Shown here piece by piece: positions 63,640 to 64,000 of a stretch of DNA of 64,000 bases. This DNA is from an uncultured Thermoguttaceae bacterium. Lineage in GTDB: Bacteria; Planctomycetota; Planctomycetia; Pirellulales; Thermoguttaceae. The stretch is from NCBI GenBank assembly GCA_938084835.1, contig CALKER010000006.1:558001-622000 (forward strand), written 5' to 3'. Under the pieces are notes generated by a model. It saw nothing but the letters and a program-made list of their open reading frames with translations, made no database searches and was not told the DNA's origin. The position numbers and the translations under genes were made by a program. Numbering within the stretch: position 1 is the first letter of the stretch; each line of letters opens with the position of its first letter.

Positions 63640-64000
63640 TTCGGTTTTGTCTCCTTATTTTTTCGGATCGGTAGCGAAGTCGTCTACATCGGGGGTTTTC
63701 CCTCCTTGCGACACGCGGTGCAGTATCGGCGCTCCGAAAGCCTCGAGGTCTGCCGGTTTAAATTGGAGCGTGGTGACAAGCCTCCCTCGCGCGAGAAGTG
63801 TCAGGCTTTTTACGGTGCTTGTGGTCCAGTGGATCGCTACCGTGGTGGTAGGAGCTTCGCGTTCCTACCCCTTGCGCATCCGCGGACTTAACACTGCGGA
63901 AATGGGACGTGGGCACGGTGACAGTCTGAACTTCGGTTAGTTGACAGGAGGGCTTCAAATTGGTGTTATCTTGGCCCATGTTTACCCACTATTTCGTTTC
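63640..64000. other. Gene-free end of window with an outward promoter
   Basis: No gene supported. The promoter at 63941-63969 points to a gene beyond the window edge. Confidence 0.5.
63941..63969 (+). promoter_or_regulatory. Sigma-70-type promoter reading out of the window
   Basis: TTGACA (63941-63946, perfect -35), a 17-bp spacer and TGTTAT (63964-63969, 4 of 6 at -10). The target gene is outside the window. Confidence 0.45.

Overview
The window reads as a chromosomal segment of a planctomycete, probably from the Pirellulales or a thermophilic relative. The lineage call is inference. It rests on a DUF1559-type prepilin-like protein (N-terminal [22 protein letters not shown] segment, C-terminal DG motif), long TPR and PQQ-propeller proteins, an SHD1-type secreted protein, a dksA/lspA gene pair, a stand-alone RNA polymerase alpha-CTD protein, and low coding density (about two thirds coding by my estimate, with many gene-free gaps of 0.3-2.6 kb). 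No rRNA, cas gene, integrase, intact transposase or phage gene was recognised. One tRNA (anticodon CAU) is present.

Layout. 1-6.2 kb: end of a TPR gene, a Gfo/Idh oxidoreductase plus secreted esterase pair, then a DksA-type zinc finger protein and signal peptidase II behind a near-consensus sigma-70 promoter. 6.2-9.9 kb: a gene desert with three degenerate repeats at 61-bp period, the tRNA, and a decayed ORF fragment. 9.9-17.7 kb: a DgcN-like protein, a CinA-like/nucleotidyltransferase fusion, rhomboid protease, 7Fe ferredoxin, a small Cys-pair protein, a membrane-anchored nuclease, and a MazG protein overlapping a large envelope protein. 20.5-31.7 kb: ABC ATPase, ThiH, lone alpha-CTD protein, UvrD-type helicase, YceH-like protein, a coiled-coil membrane protein, MqnD, and the DUF1559 protein. 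32-42 kb: PQQ propeller membrane protein, a 1127-aa membrane/coiled-coil protein, an SHD1 lipoprotein and a Kef-type antiporter. 43-47 kb: a module like ZraP-ZraS-ZraR (small secreted protein, sensor kinase, sigma-54 activator) with a sigma-54-type promoter. 47-64 kb: GlpD, an Ig/cyclase-fold lipoprotein, a sialidase-like secreted protein, a TIGR03960-type radical SAM protein, a secreted PIMT with an extra beta domain, an SDH Clp-fold protease, RibD and a FliL-like protein.

Most genes are monocistronic housekeeping or envelope functions. Clear local units are dksA-lspA, Gfo/Idh-esterase, mazG plus the 817-aa protein (4-bp overlap), ABC ATPase-thiH, and the kinase-regulator operon (38-bp overlap). 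Cofactor metabolism recurs: NAD salvage fusion, ThiH (thiamine), MqnD (futalosine menaquinone route), RibD (riboflavin).

The most unusual material is non-coding. A perfect 28-bp direct repeat at 61-bp period (59282-59370) shares a 12-nt core with type I-E CRISPR repeats. A degenerate triplet has the same 61-bp period at 6888-7045. A three-way-junction RNA-like element ending in a T-run lies at 62634-62720, and a structured element precedes the dksA promoter. All functional calls are from reading the sequence without database searches.
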